Of a DNA stretch of 7,534 nucleotides, positions 1 to 7,218 are shown in pieces. The DNA comes from Flavobacteriaceae bacterium TMED179 (GTDB lineage: Bacteria; Bacteroidota; Bacteroidia; Flavobacteriales; Flavobacteriaceae), in NCBI GenBank assembly GCA_002169865.1, contig NHIC01000009.1, forward strand, positions 1 to 7,534, written 5' to 3'. A model generated the notes under the pieces. It made no database searches. It saw nothing but the letters and a program-made list of their open reading frames with translations, and had not been told where the DNA came from. The first letter of the stretch is position 1; every line of letters starts with the position of its first letter. The translations under genes and the position numbers were made by a program.

Positions 1-543
1 CCTAATGGAGACATTTATGTGGCTGATGGATACGGTTTAGATTTTATTATACAATACGACAAAGGTGGAAATTATATTCGTCATTTTGGAGGTAAGGGAA
101 ATAAAGATGAAAGTTTTGACTGCTGCCATGGAATTGTCTTTGATTCAAGGGATAAAAACCAAAGCTTACTAATCACTTCTCGTTCTGAAAATGTCTTCAA
201 GCGCTTTACTCCGAATGGCAAATTTTTAGAGACAATCGAATTACCTTCTTGTTATATCTGTAGGCCTGTTCTCAAAAATGGTATACTTTACTTTGCAGTA
301 ATCGTGACAAAAGATTGGGGGACTTATGATGGGATGTTGGCTGTTCTTGATAATAATAATTCAGTAGTTTCTTTCCCTGGAGGAAGTAAACCTATTTATA
401 TTGAAAATAAGCTTATTGCATCTACTTATGATCAAAACACTTTTTTCAACCCGCACGATGTATGTGTTGATAATGACGAAAATATATATGTCCCACAATG
501 GAATTCAGAAAAAACCTATCCGCTAAAATTAACAAGGGTGTAA
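1..543 (+). CDS. NHL-repeat beta-propeller protein, 5' end missing
   Basis: The reading frame is open from the first base, so this is the C-terminal part (about 180 residues) of a gene that begins before the window. The first in-frame ATG (position 19) falls inside a conserved strand and is not a credible start. Blade-like units are visible: PNGDIYVADGYG followed by IIQYDKGGNYIRHFGGKG near the start, TPNGKFLETIELP in the middle, and a last blade with NPHDVCVDNDENIYVPQWN ending in KLTRV. The repeated 'D-x-x-G-N-I-Y-V' pattern is typical of NHL propellers, and the HG and HD motifs recall the peptidyl-alpha-hydroxyglycine lyase-like branch. The substrate is unknown; such proteins often bind ligands or act as periplasmic lyases. 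The fragment also has a CC pair and a C-x-x-C pair. The next gene starts 4 bp downstream, so the two are probably co-transcribed. The fold is fairly sure; the function is not. Confidence 0.8.
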   Translation, partial: PNGDIYVADGYGLDFIIQYDKGGNYIRHFGGKGNKDESFDCCHGIVFDSRDKNQSLLITSRSENVFKRFTPNGKFLETIELPSCYICRPVLKNGILYFAVIVTKDWGTYDGMLAVLDNNNSVVSFPGGSKPIYIENKLIASTYDQNTFFNPHDVCVDNDENIYVPQWNSEKTYPLKLTRV

Positions 544-547
544 ATTC

Positions 548-1912
548 ATGGTTTTTTTAGATACTTTAACGTTTTTTGGCCGTTTACATCCTTTATTGGT
601 TCATCTTCCAATTGGGTTTTTAATAATAGCTGTAATTATTAGTGGTAGACGAAGTGATAGGAGTATAAACTTTAATCGGTTAGTAACATTTATTTGGTTT
701 ATTTCTTTTATCGGTGCAGCTTTTTCAGCTGCAATGGGTTGGCTTTTGGCACAAAATGGACACTACATAGAAGATATGCTTAACCCCCATCAGTGGACAG
801 GGATACTATTAGTGATGTTAAGTTTTATCGGATGGGTCTTTCATCTTAGAAAGATAAAAGTTTCTAAAATTATTATACAAATAAATAATACACTTATAGT
901 TATTCTTTTGCTTATTGTCGGTCATCTGGGTGGAAGCCTAACTCATGGTGAAAACTATCTTTATGATTTTGCACCAGAACCAATAAGAGCTGCTTTAATT
1001 AAAGAAGATAAACCTCTAACATTTAAAGATCAATCTATAGATTCAATTAGAATTTTCGAAGATGCAATTCAGCCACTTTTCACTTCTAAATGTGTAGCGT
1101 GTCACAATAATGAAGTCGCCCGAGGAGGTTTAAATATGTCTTCAGCTGAAGGTTTTTTTAAGGGGGGCAATAGTGGAGCCGCAATAGTTGCAAACGATAT
1201 TGAAAAAAGTTTAGCCTTTAACCGTATTATTAAATCTCAAAATGATGAAAAATTCATGCCCCCAACGGGAGAGCCTTTAACCTATGAAGAGATCCAATTA
1301 ATAGAATGGTGGATAAATGAAGGTGCGCCTTTAGATAAAAGCTTTAATAAAATAAAAGTCAATCCCAAAATACAGGGTTTGTTATTTAAAAAGTATGGTC
1401 TGAATACTAAAGCAAAGCCTTGGTATGAGAAGGTCAAATTAAAGCCTTTGACTGATAACGCATTTTTAGAGCTAGAGAAACATAATTTTATCTTTAGAAC
1501 ACTTTCTACTGATAATTCTCTTCTTGATATCCGTTATCATGGTAGTTCTTTGAAGGATAAAGACCTTATGGTTCTCGAAAAATATGCACCATATATAACT
1601 TGGTTGAATCTAAGTGATTGTGGACTCCGAGATGAACAACTTAAAAATCTTTCCAAAATGGAAAATTTAACTCGTCTTTACCTCCAGCAAAATAGTATAA
1701 AAACAAGTTCATTAAAACCTCTTATAAGGCTAGAACATCTTGAAATTTTAAATCTTCATAGTACCAACATAAACAAGGAGATTTTTGAACTAATTAATTC
1801 TTTTGAAAATTTAAAAAAAGTCTACCTCTGGAATACACTGTTGACTTCTAAAGATATTTTAAATCAAGCCAATAAATATGAGAACATAGAGATTATTGGT
1901 GGGTTAAAATAA
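548..1912 (+). CDS. DUF2231 / cytochrome c / leucine-rich repeat membrane protein
   Basis: A 454-residue fusion of three parts. Residues about 10-135 form a DUF2231-like membrane domain with four hydrophobic segments (about 16-33, 46-69, 84-100, 111-128) and membrane-edge histidines (H14, H19, H81, H126, H133). Residues about 165-262 are a planctomycete-type cytochrome c domain with one haem site, CVACH at 182-186, and a likely axial Met in FMPP (M237). Residues about 350-440 contain about four leucine-rich repeats (for example TWLNLSDCGL and LTRLYLQQNSI). By family knowledge the cytochrome part should lie in the periplasm, anchored by the membrane domain, and carry electrons or sense redox; the LRR part suggests protein binding. 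The partner and electron donor are unknown. The ATG at 548 lies 4 bp after the NHL gene stop, implying an operon. The 3' end overlaps the opposing PIG-L gene by 9 bp. The domain calls are good; the physiological role is not known. Confidence 0.88.
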   Translation: MVFLDTLTFFGRLHPLLVHLPIGFLIIAVIISGRRSDRSINFNRLVTFIWFISFIGAAFSAAMGWLLAQNGHYIEDMLNPHQWTGILLVMLSFIGWVFHLRKIKVSKIIIQINNTLIVILLLIVGHLGGSLTHGENYLYDFAPEPIRAALIKEDKPLTFKDQSIDSIRIFEDAIQPLFTSKCVACHNNEVARGGLNMSSAEGFFKGGNSGAAIVANDIEKSLAFNRIIKSQNDEKFMPPTGEPLTYEEIQLIEWWINEGAPLDKSFNKIKVNPKIQGLLFKKYGLNTKAKPWYEKVKLKPLTDNAFLELEKHNFIFRTLSTDNSLLDIRYHGSSLKDKDLMVLEKYAPYITWLNLSDCGLRDEQLKNLSKMENLTRLYLQQNSIKTSSLKPLIRLEHLEILNLHSTNINKEIFELINSFENLKKVYLWNTLLTSKDILNQANKYENIEIIGGLK

Positions 1913-2692
1913 TGATGTTCTGATTTTATTTGGTGCCATAAACTCTCTTAAATATAAAGTGTAGCCTAATTTCTTTCGCTCCATTTTAATTTTTCCAACA
2001 ATCCTTGCTGGGTATTGACTTTCATGACATAATAAGGCTTGATATGCTCTATCATAATGATTTTCAGTAAAAGGAATCTGAACTGTCAAGTAACTCCTAT
2101 CTTGTCCACGAATGGTTTTAGATTTATAATCAGAAATCAAATCACTTGGCATGCCAAAATAAAATAATTCAATTGGCTTTTCCCATTTTTGTGAAACAAA
2201 AATCTGAGTTACAGATGCTCCTACTAATCGATGATCCATGTGAGTAGTTGCGCCATCTGGACCCCAAGTAATAATTGCATCGGGTTGTGTTTTTTTAATT
2301 ATGCCTTTTAGTTCAAATATTAAATTCTGTACATGAGGTATGTGACCATCAAATCCTTCTCCTGCTTTTAACTGATCATGATAATCCAAATGAATAAGAT
2401 TAACCCCTAAAACTTCAGCCGCACAAAGCATTTCATTTTTTCTTATTTCTGCGAGCCGGTCTCCTGCCTCATAATCTGAATACTCATTTACGCCAAGACG
2501 GCCGTCTGTAGCAATAACCAAAGTAACCTCTACGCCCTCTTCTACAGACTTAACTAAAAAGGGTGCAATAGTTTGCTCATCGTCAGGGTGAGCAAATATC
2601 GCAAGTAATTTATTAGTCGGTTTTTGGGCATTCAGATTAAATCCGTTTATCAAAAGTGATAAAAGACATATTTTAATTATACTTAATTTCAT
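1904..2692 (-). CDS. Secreted PIG-L family (LmbE-like) deacetylase
   Basis: A 262-residue zinc-dependent deacetylase of the PIG-L/LmbE family, whose members remove N-acetyl groups from GlcNAc-type sugars or related conjugates. The N-terminus is a Sec signal peptide: positive start (MKLSIIK), hydrophobic core to about residue 18, and a likely cleavage at NLNA|Q (22/23). The mature protein therefore probably acts in the periplasm or outside the cell. The family signature AHPDDE is at 34-39: H35 and D38 as zinc ligands and D37 as the likely base. ATDGR follows at 61-65, and H-x-D-H at 151-154 supplies the third zinc ligand (H154). The export signal argues against the cytoplasmic bacillithiol or mycothiol enzymes of the same family. 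Its actual substrate cannot be read from the sequence; the nearby sulfatase makes a glycan plausible. It is transcribed divergently from the oxidoreductase gene and converges on the cytochrome gene. Length and motifs look complete. Confidence 0.9.
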   Translation of the reverse strand: MKLSIIKICLLSLLINGFNLNAQKPTNKLLAIFAHPDDEQTIAPFLVKSVEEGVEVTLVIATDGRLGVNEYSDYEAGDRLAEIRKNEMLCAAEVLGVNLIHLDYHDQLKAGEGFDGHIPHVQNLIFELKGIIKKTQPDAIITWGPDGATTHMDHRLVGASVTQIFVSQKWEKPIELFYFGMPSDLISDYKSKTIRGQDRSYLTVQIPFTENHYDRAYQALLCHESQYPARIVGKIKMERKKLGYTLYLREFMAPNKIRTSLF

Positions 2693-2723
2693 TAGTTACA
2701 TTATTATTAATTTGACTAAATTT

Positions 2724-2751
2724 CAAAAATCAATTTACTAAAATTATGCAA
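2724..2751 (-). promoter_or_regulatory. Possible Bacteroidota-type promoter for the PIG-L gene
   Basis: The 53 bp between the divergent PIG-L and oxidoreductase genes must hold promoters for both. On the minus strand there is TTG (2751-2749), a 17-base spacer, then GATTTTTG (2731-2724). This matches the Bacteroidota pattern TTG-N17 to 23-TAnnTTTG with one mismatch in the -7 box. It would place the transcript start about 25 bases before the PIG-L ATG. The region is so AT-rich that a chance match is likely. On the plus strand TAAATTTC (2717-2724) resembles a -7 box, but I see no TTG at a suitable distance. Confidence 0.25.
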
Positions 2752-3861
2752 ATTGCTTCTTCACTTAAATCTAAAGTGGCTCTAATTCTTCTCTTTTCAA
2801 ACATCCATTTTATATATTCAAGTCAACTTAAAGAAAAAGATCCTGTTCTCAGACTTGCTGTTATTGGATTAGTTCACGATCATGTCAATTGGATATTCAA
2901 TAGGCAAGAAAAAGATGTAAAAATTGTAGGGATTGTTGAGACAAACAAGAATGCAATTTCAAGATACCAGAAAAAATACTCACTTTCGAGTGATTTATTT
3001 TTTGAAAGCTATGAAAGTCTTTATAAAACTGTAAAACCAGACGCAGTCTCTGCTTTTAACCCAACAAAAGAACATTTAGATGTGGTTCGTTATTTTGCTC
3101 CCAAAAGAATACCAATTATGGTTGAAAAACCAATGGCCACATCCTATAAGGAAGCCATTGAAATGGCTGAACTTTCCAAGAAATTTAATGTCCCCTTGCT
3201 AATAAATTTTGAAACATCTTGGTATGAGAGCACATATGAAGCAAAAAGACTTTTAGAAGCTTCCAACTTTGGTTCTTTAACGAAAATGGTATTTAATACC
3301 GGACACCCTGGCCCTGAAGAAATTGGATGTACACCTGAATTTTTGGAATGGCTAACTGACCCTATTCTTAATGGTGGTGGCGCCTTAACAGATTTTGGAT
3401 GTTATGGAGCTAATATTGCTACATGGCTGTTAAATGGAGAAACACCATTGAGAATAAGCTGTGTAACAAAGCAAAGTAAGCCAGATCGTTATCCTAAAGT
3501 CGACGATGATACCACAATTATTTTGGATTATGCAGAAAAAAAGGTTGTTATTCAGGCTTCTTGGAATTGGTCGCATAATCGAAAAGACATGCAGATTTAT
3601 GGTACTAAAGGGTATGTGAATTGTAAAAATGCAAATGATATGATGTTAATGACCAATGAACGAATCGGAGAAAAAAAGCACATTGCACCTCCTATTTCAA
3701 AAACTAAAAAGGATCCTTTTCGTCTTTTATATGAAGTTGTATACAATAACTACGTTATAGATAAATACTCTTTATATAGTATTGAAAATAATCTTATAGT
3801 ATCAAAAATACTCAGTCTTGCAAAGGAATCAGCCAGAACTCAAAAAACTCAAAGTTGGTGA
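2746..3861 (+). CDS. Exported Gfo/Idh/MocA family oxidoreductase
   Basis: A 371-residue NAD(P)-dependent sugar or inositol-type oxidoreductase. The Rossmann domain starts near residue 35 (LRLAVIGLVHDHVNW). The usual G-x-G-x-x-G loop is replaced by GLVHDH (41-46), a variant with only the first glycine kept. An acidic residue ends the second strand (E65 in GIVETN). The family signature EKP is at 127-129 and the C-terminal domain has GGGALTDFGCYG (210-221), giving D216 and Y220. The D-x-G-x-Y form resembles the glucose-fructose oxidoreductase / dihydrodiol dehydrogenase side of the family rather than the D-x-G-x-H form. H187 lies in a conserved-looking TGHPGPEE stretch. Residues 1-26 look like a Sec signal (K8, K10, hydrophobic 11-24, then SSQ) without twin arginines. 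No other Met occurs before the Rossmann strand, so the leader is probably real. gntK follows after 58 bp on the same strand with no clear terminator between them. The substrate is unknown. Confidence 0.88.
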   Translation: MQIASSLKSKVALILLFSNIHFIYSSQLKEKDPVLRLAVIGLVHDHVNWIFNRQEKDVKIVGIVETNKNAISRYQKKYSLSSDLFFESYESLYKTVKPDAVSAFNPTKEHLDVVRYFAPKRIPIMVEKPMATSYKEAIEMAELSKKFNVPLLINFETSWYESTYEAKRLLEASNFGSLTKMVFNTGHPGPEEIGCTPEFLEWLTDPILNGGGALTDFGCYGANIATWLLNGETPLRISCVTKQSKPDRYPKVDDDTTIILDYAEKKVVIQASWNWSHNRKDMQIYGTKGYVNCKNANDMMLMTNERIGEKKHIAPPISKTKKDPFRLLYEVVYNNYVIDKYSLYSIENNLIVSKILSLAKESARTQKTQSW

Positions 3862-3919
3862 CAAACTACTTTTTCTAATAACGGTAATTGTTGTAAACGT
3901 GTTTTTATACCTTTAATCA

Positions 3920-4409
3920 GTGAAGAAAATAATAATTGTCATGGGAGTTAGTGGAAGTGGAAAAAGCACCTTAGGTAGTTCTATTAGTAAAGCCTTATCA
4001 ATACCATTTATAGAGGGGGACGACTATCACACTAGAGCAAACATAAAAAAAATGAAAAATGCAATCCCTCTAACAGATAAGGATCGAGAGTCTTGGTTGT
4101 TTTCTCTTTCAAAAGAACTGTCAAATCATAAAAAAAAATGGTGCTGTTTTAGCATGCTCTGCCCTAAAAATCTCATACAGAAAATTGCTTTCAAATTTTC
4201 TTTTAAAAAAATCAATTATCTGGGTCTATTTAGATTGTAATTTAAGGGAGTTAAAAAATCGTTTATTAAACAGGAATCATTTTATGCCATTAAGCTTACT
4301 TCAAAGTCAATTAAGTACTTTAGAAAAGCCAAAAGATGCGCTATACTTGAAGAGCTCTCTTTCCATTAAAGAAATGGTTGGAAGGGTTAAAAATGAAATA
4401 AATGAATAA
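3920..4409 (+). pseudogene. gntK: Gluconokinase, interrupted by a frameshift in an A9 run
   Basis: Gluconokinase phosphorylates D-gluconate with ATP to 6-phosphogluconate in the cytoplasm. The first frame (from GTG at 3920) encodes the N-terminal half: Walker A GVSGSGKST at 9-17, then GDDYH (33-37), NIKKM (41-45) and PLTDKDR (50-56), all matching the family. After codon 70 the frame enters nine A residues and leaves the family sequence, running to a stop at 4238-4240. The family sequence resumes in the +1 frame right at the tract: NGAVLACSALK, then IIWVYLDC, HFMPLSLLQSQ and LEKP, to the stop at 4407-4409. Removing one A gives a continuous 162-residue protein, close to the usual 160-175. GTG is the start because an in-frame TAA lies at 3914-3916 and the next Met (residue 8) would remove the first strand. 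It overlaps gnd by 8 bp. It may be a true pseudogene, a homopolymer sequencing error, or a gene read by slippage. Confidence 0.88.
4130..4138 (+). other. A9 homopolymer, frameshift site in gntK
   Basis: Nine consecutive A occupy codons 71-73 of the first gntK frame. Eight A (or eleven) would join the two halves of the kinase into one frame. A -1 shift would not help, because that frame meets TAG at 4150-4152; only a +1 shift (or loss of one base, or gain of two) works. Another nine-base A/T run, at 7184-7192 in the sulfatase signal peptide, and an eight-A run in gnd (about 5308-5315) leave their frames intact, so long runs are not always misread here. Confidence 0.85.
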
Positions 4410-5805
4410 AAAAGTCTCTTGGGGTGTTTTAGGAATGGGAGTGATGGGCTTAAATCTTAGTAGAAATTTCGCCGATCAGGGAATCTCATTGGCCTTATAT
4501 AATCGCTTTATGAAGGGAAGCGAAGAGCAAGTGGCTCTCAAAAAAATAAAAACATATCCAGAACTAAATTCTGCACTCCCCTTTGAATCTTTAGATTTAT
4601 TTGTTGCAGCTATTGAAAGCCCCAGAAAGATTTTGATAATGCTTCCTGCTGGGCCTATTATTGATAAGATAATAGATGACATCATCCCCTTACTTGATGA
4701 AAAAGATATTCTCATTGATGGGGGAAATTCACATTATAATGACACTGGAAAGAGATTTCTATCTCTAGCTAAAAAAGGAATTCGCTTTTTAGGTATAGGA
4801 ATTTCAGGTGGTAAAATTGGTGCTTTAAAAGGACCATCTTTAATGGTGGGTGGAGACCGAAAGGCCTATCACATTGTTTCTAAAGATTTATTAAAAATAG
4901 CTGCAAAAAATATCAACGGAAAACCTTGCTGTGGATATTTAGGCTCTGGTGGAGCCGGACATTATGTGAAAATGGTTCATAATGGAATCGAATATGCAGA
5001 AATGCAATTGATAGCGGAAATCTTTGAAATTTGTCTTCCACATGCTGATTCTAACTTGGAATCAATTCAAAATCTTTTTAAAAGTTGGCAAAATAGTTCT
5101 AGCGAGAGTTATCTATTAGGTATAAGCTCAGAGATTTTGTCATATAAACAAGCGGGTGAACCATATATAAATCGTATCCTTGATCAAGCATCCAATAAAG
5201 GAACAGGTGCATGGGTAACAGCTAGTGGCGCTTTGGCAGGATCGCCAAATAACCTTATGACAGCGGCATTACATGCACGATTCACCTCTTCATTTCAGTC
5301 ATTAAGGAAAAAAAATTCTATAGAATACCCTAGCTTGGCTTCTAATAATGTCACTTTACCTAATTTGAAAAAAACCTATGACATATGCCGCTGGATTAAT
5401 CATCATCAAGGGTTTGAAATGATTCAACAAGCGAAGGATACTTATAAGTGGAATCTTAGTCTTGAGAATATTGCATTAATATGGTCTGAAGGCAGTATAA
5501 TCAAATCTAAACTTATGAATCAATTAAAACTATTGTTCCCAGATGCTAATTCTGTAATGGAAATGAGTCCTTTTAAAAAATTAGTCTCTAAAGGCCAAAA
5601 AGAATGGATGGATGTATTGATTTATAGTATTGGAAAAGGAATTCCTACACCGTGTATTTCAAGTGCTTGGAATTATTTTAAAGCAATTACTCAAGCAAGA
5701 AGTAGCGCATATTTAATACAAGCGCAAAGAGATTTTTTTGGATCTCATGGTTTTAATTTGATAGATCAAAAAGAAGAAGGAAAAAATCATGGCCCGTGGG
5801 CCTAA
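4402..5805 (+). CDS. gnd: 6-phosphogluconate dehydrogenase, decarboxylating
   Basis: Oxidises and decarboxylates 6-phosphogluconate to ribulose 5-phosphate and CO2, reducing NADP+ (or NAD+), in the oxidative pentose phosphate pathway; cytoplasmic. The 467-residue protein is full length for the long-form family (about 470). Seen motifs: dinucleotide-binding GVLGMGVMG (8-16), IDGGN (105-109), GISGGKIGALKGPSLMVGG (133-151), and the catalytic block GHYVKMVHNGIEY (186-198), in which K190 and E197 correspond to the family's catalytic Lys and Glu and N194 to a substrate ligand. Near the C-terminus AQRDFFGSHGF supplies R443 and H449, which in the dimer reach the partner's active site. ATG at 4402 is the first possible start, since an in-frame TAA lies just before it (4399-4401). 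It overlaps the gntK stop by 8 bp, suggesting coupled translation. Cofactor preference was not resolved. The identification is firm. Confidence 0.97.
   Translation: MNKKVSWGVLGMGVMGLNLSRNFADQGISLALYNRFMKGSEEQVALKKIKTYPELNSALPFESLDLFVAAIESPRKILIMLPAGPIIDKIIDDIIPLLDEKDILIDGGNSHYNDTGKRFLSLAKKGIRFLGIGISGGKIGALKGPSLMVGGDRKAYHIVSKDLLKIAAKNINGKPCCGYLGSGGAGHYVKMVHNGIEYAEMQLIAEIFEICLPHADSNLESIQNLFKSWQNSSSESYLLGISSEILSYKQAGEPYINRILDQASNKGTGAWVTASGALAGSPNNLMTAALHARFTSSFQSLRKKNSIEYPSLASNNVTLPNLKKTYDICRWINHHQGFEMIQQAKDTYKWNLSLENIALIWSEGSIIKSKLMNQLKLLFPDANSVMEMSPFKKLVSKGQKEWMDVLIYSIGKGIPTPCISSAWNYFKAITQARSSAYLIQAQRDFFGSHGFNLIDQKEEGKNHGPWA
5781..5803 (-). terminator. Possible intrinsic terminator for the sulfatase gene
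   Basis: A GC-rich inverted repeat, GGCCC (5791-5795) and GGGCC (5798-5802), stands out in very AT-rich DNA. Read on the minus strand, it lies just past the sulfatase stop and is followed after four bases by six T (5786-5781). The stem is short: five pairs with a two-base loop, or four pairs with a four-base loop. It lies inside the last codons of gnd, so the same bases encode the end of that protein. On the plus strand no good T-run follows. Confidence 0.35.
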
Positions 5806-5811
5806 AAAAGA

Positions 5812-7218
5812 TTAATTTTCTACCCTTCCAACTGGTCTAACTTCTAATCCTTTTACACCTGTCAAGCGGTCACCTAGTACGTGACGAATAGAGTCAGCAA
5901 TTTTAGAAATCTTTGCTACTAATTCTGGGTTTTCACTTGCAACATCATAATTTTCTTTAGGATCCGTTTCCAAATTAAATAATGCGGGAGTTTCTAGTTT
6001 ATTCATATCATAAGGAATAGGATAGCCATCATTAGTTCCAACTTTTCCATTAAGAGAGCGATAGGTATGAGGTACATAGAATTTCCAGTTTTTGTGTCTT
6101 ACAGCGTGTAATTCGTTTGTTCTATAATAAAAAAAGAAATTTTCATGCGGCGCTTCAGAAGTCATTTTGGTTAAAAGGGGAACCAAAGATTTCCCGTCAA
6201 TCTTTTTTTCAGGAAGAGAACTCCCGGTAAAATCTGTAAGGGTTGGTAACCAATCAATTCCCATTGCAGGAAGATCTATTCGTGTATTTGATGCAATCCT
6301 TTTAGGGAAAGATACAATCGCTGGAACTCTATGACCTCCCTCCCAATTCGTTCCTTTCCCTTCTCGGTAAATCCCTGAAGAACCTGAATGTCCTCCATAA
6401 GAAAGCCAAGGCCCGTTATCTGAGGTGAAAATTATTATTGTATTTTCTTCTAATTCATTTTCCTTTAGAGTTTCTAAAATCTGTCCTACTGAAGCATCAA
6501 TTTCATGAATTACATCACCATAAAGACCGCGTTTTTGGGTGTTTCTTCTGGAATCACTAACAAATAACGGAACATGAGGTTGAGGGTGAGGTAAATAAAG
6601 AAAAAAAGGATAGTCTTTATTTCGCTTTATAAAGCTTATTGCTTTATCTGTAATAGCTTGCGTTAAAAACGTTTGATCTCTCATCACGCGAATTGGTGTT
6701 TCGTTTTCATAGAGTTCAATGTCAGGAAAGTTAAAAACAGTTCCTTGCTGAGGATGCTGGGGCCACATATCATTAGAATATAATATCCCATAAAATTCAT
6801 CAAACCCATGATTTCGCGGAAGGAATTTAGGCGCATCACCAAGGTGCCATTTCCCATAAGCTGCGGTGTTATATCCGTTAGCTTTTAATAATTCTGCAAT
6901 AGTGGTCTCTTCGGGATTTAGTCCTACTTTCGATCCTGGGCTATAAGCATTATGAATTCCAATTCTGTCGGAATATGCCCCAGTCATAATAGATGCTCGT
7001 GATGCTGAGCATACCGGTTGAGTAGCATAATAAGAAGTGAAATAGGCTCCGTTTCGAGCCAATTCATCTAAATGTGGAGTTTCTATATCTTTAGCACCAT
7101 AAATTCCTAAATCGCCATAACCCTGGTCGTCTGTTAAAATAAAAATGATATTTGGCTGTGTATCAGAATCACAGTTAAGAATCAAAAAAAAACTAAATAA
7201 AGCTAAAATATTTCTCAT
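5812..7218 (-). CDS. Exported arylsulfatase A-like sulfatase (S1 family)
   Basis: A 468-residue S1-type sulfatase that hydrolyses sulfate esters, probably on a sulfated glycan. Seen in order: metal-binding LTDDQGYGD (D30, D31); the modification site CSASR (70-74), where C70 should become formylglycine and A72 replaces the commoner Pro, an accepted variant; GKWHLGD (K123, H125); HPQPH (H211, H215); SDNG (D267, N268); and GKGTNWEGGHRVP with K288. The YGILYSNDMWP and GKGTNWEGG stretches resemble arylsulfatase A / N-acetylgalactosamine-6-sulfatase relatives. The N-terminus is a lipoprotein-like signal: hydrophobic 4-15 then C16 followed by DSD, which could suit outer-membrane or surface anchoring, although Asn at -1 is not ideal. 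Maturation needs a formylglycine-generating enzyme or anSME encoded elsewhere. It converges on gnd with a 6 bp gap. I do not assign a subfamily or substrate. All catalytic positions seem present, so it should be active. Confidence 0.93.
   Translation of the reverse strand: MRNILALFSFFLILNCDSDTQPNIIFILTDDQGYGDLGIYGAKDIETPHLDELARNGAYFTSYYATQPVCSASRASIMTGAYSDRIGIHNAYSPGSKVGLNPEETTIAELLKANGYNTAAYGKWHLGDAPKFLPRNHGFDEFYGILYSNDMWPQHPQQGTVFNFPDIELYENETPIRVMRDQTFLTQAITDKAISFIKRNKDYPFFLYLPHPQPHVPLFVSDSRRNTQKRGLYGDVIHEIDASVGQILETLKENELEENTIIIFTSDNGPWLSYGGHSGSSGIYREGKGTNWEGGHRVPAIVSFPKRIASNTRIDLPAMGIDWLPTLTDFTGSSLPEKKIDGKSLVPLLTKMTSEAPHENFFFYYRTNELHAVRHKNWKFYVPHTYRSLNGKVGTNDGYPIPYDMNKLETPALFNLETDPKENYDVASENPELVAKISKIADSIRHVLGDRLTGVKGLEVRPVGRVEN

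Noticed and set aside
3888..3915. TTG (3888-3890), 17 bases, TACCTTTA as a promoter for gntK
   Set aside because: It matches the Bacteroidota pattern with one mismatch but would start the transcript at or after the GTG codon; tight same-strand spacing makes co-transcription with the oxidoreductase gene simpler.
4185..4409. Separate small plus-strand gene of 74 codons
   Set aside because: Its sequence is the C-terminal half of gluconokinase, and the family match extends upstream of its ATG to the A9 run, so it is part of the frameshifted gntK.
4476..4715. Minus-strand open frame of 79 codons opposite gnd
   Set aside because: It lies wholly inside the well-conserved gnd coding region, shows no recognisable motif, and is best explained as a shadow frame.
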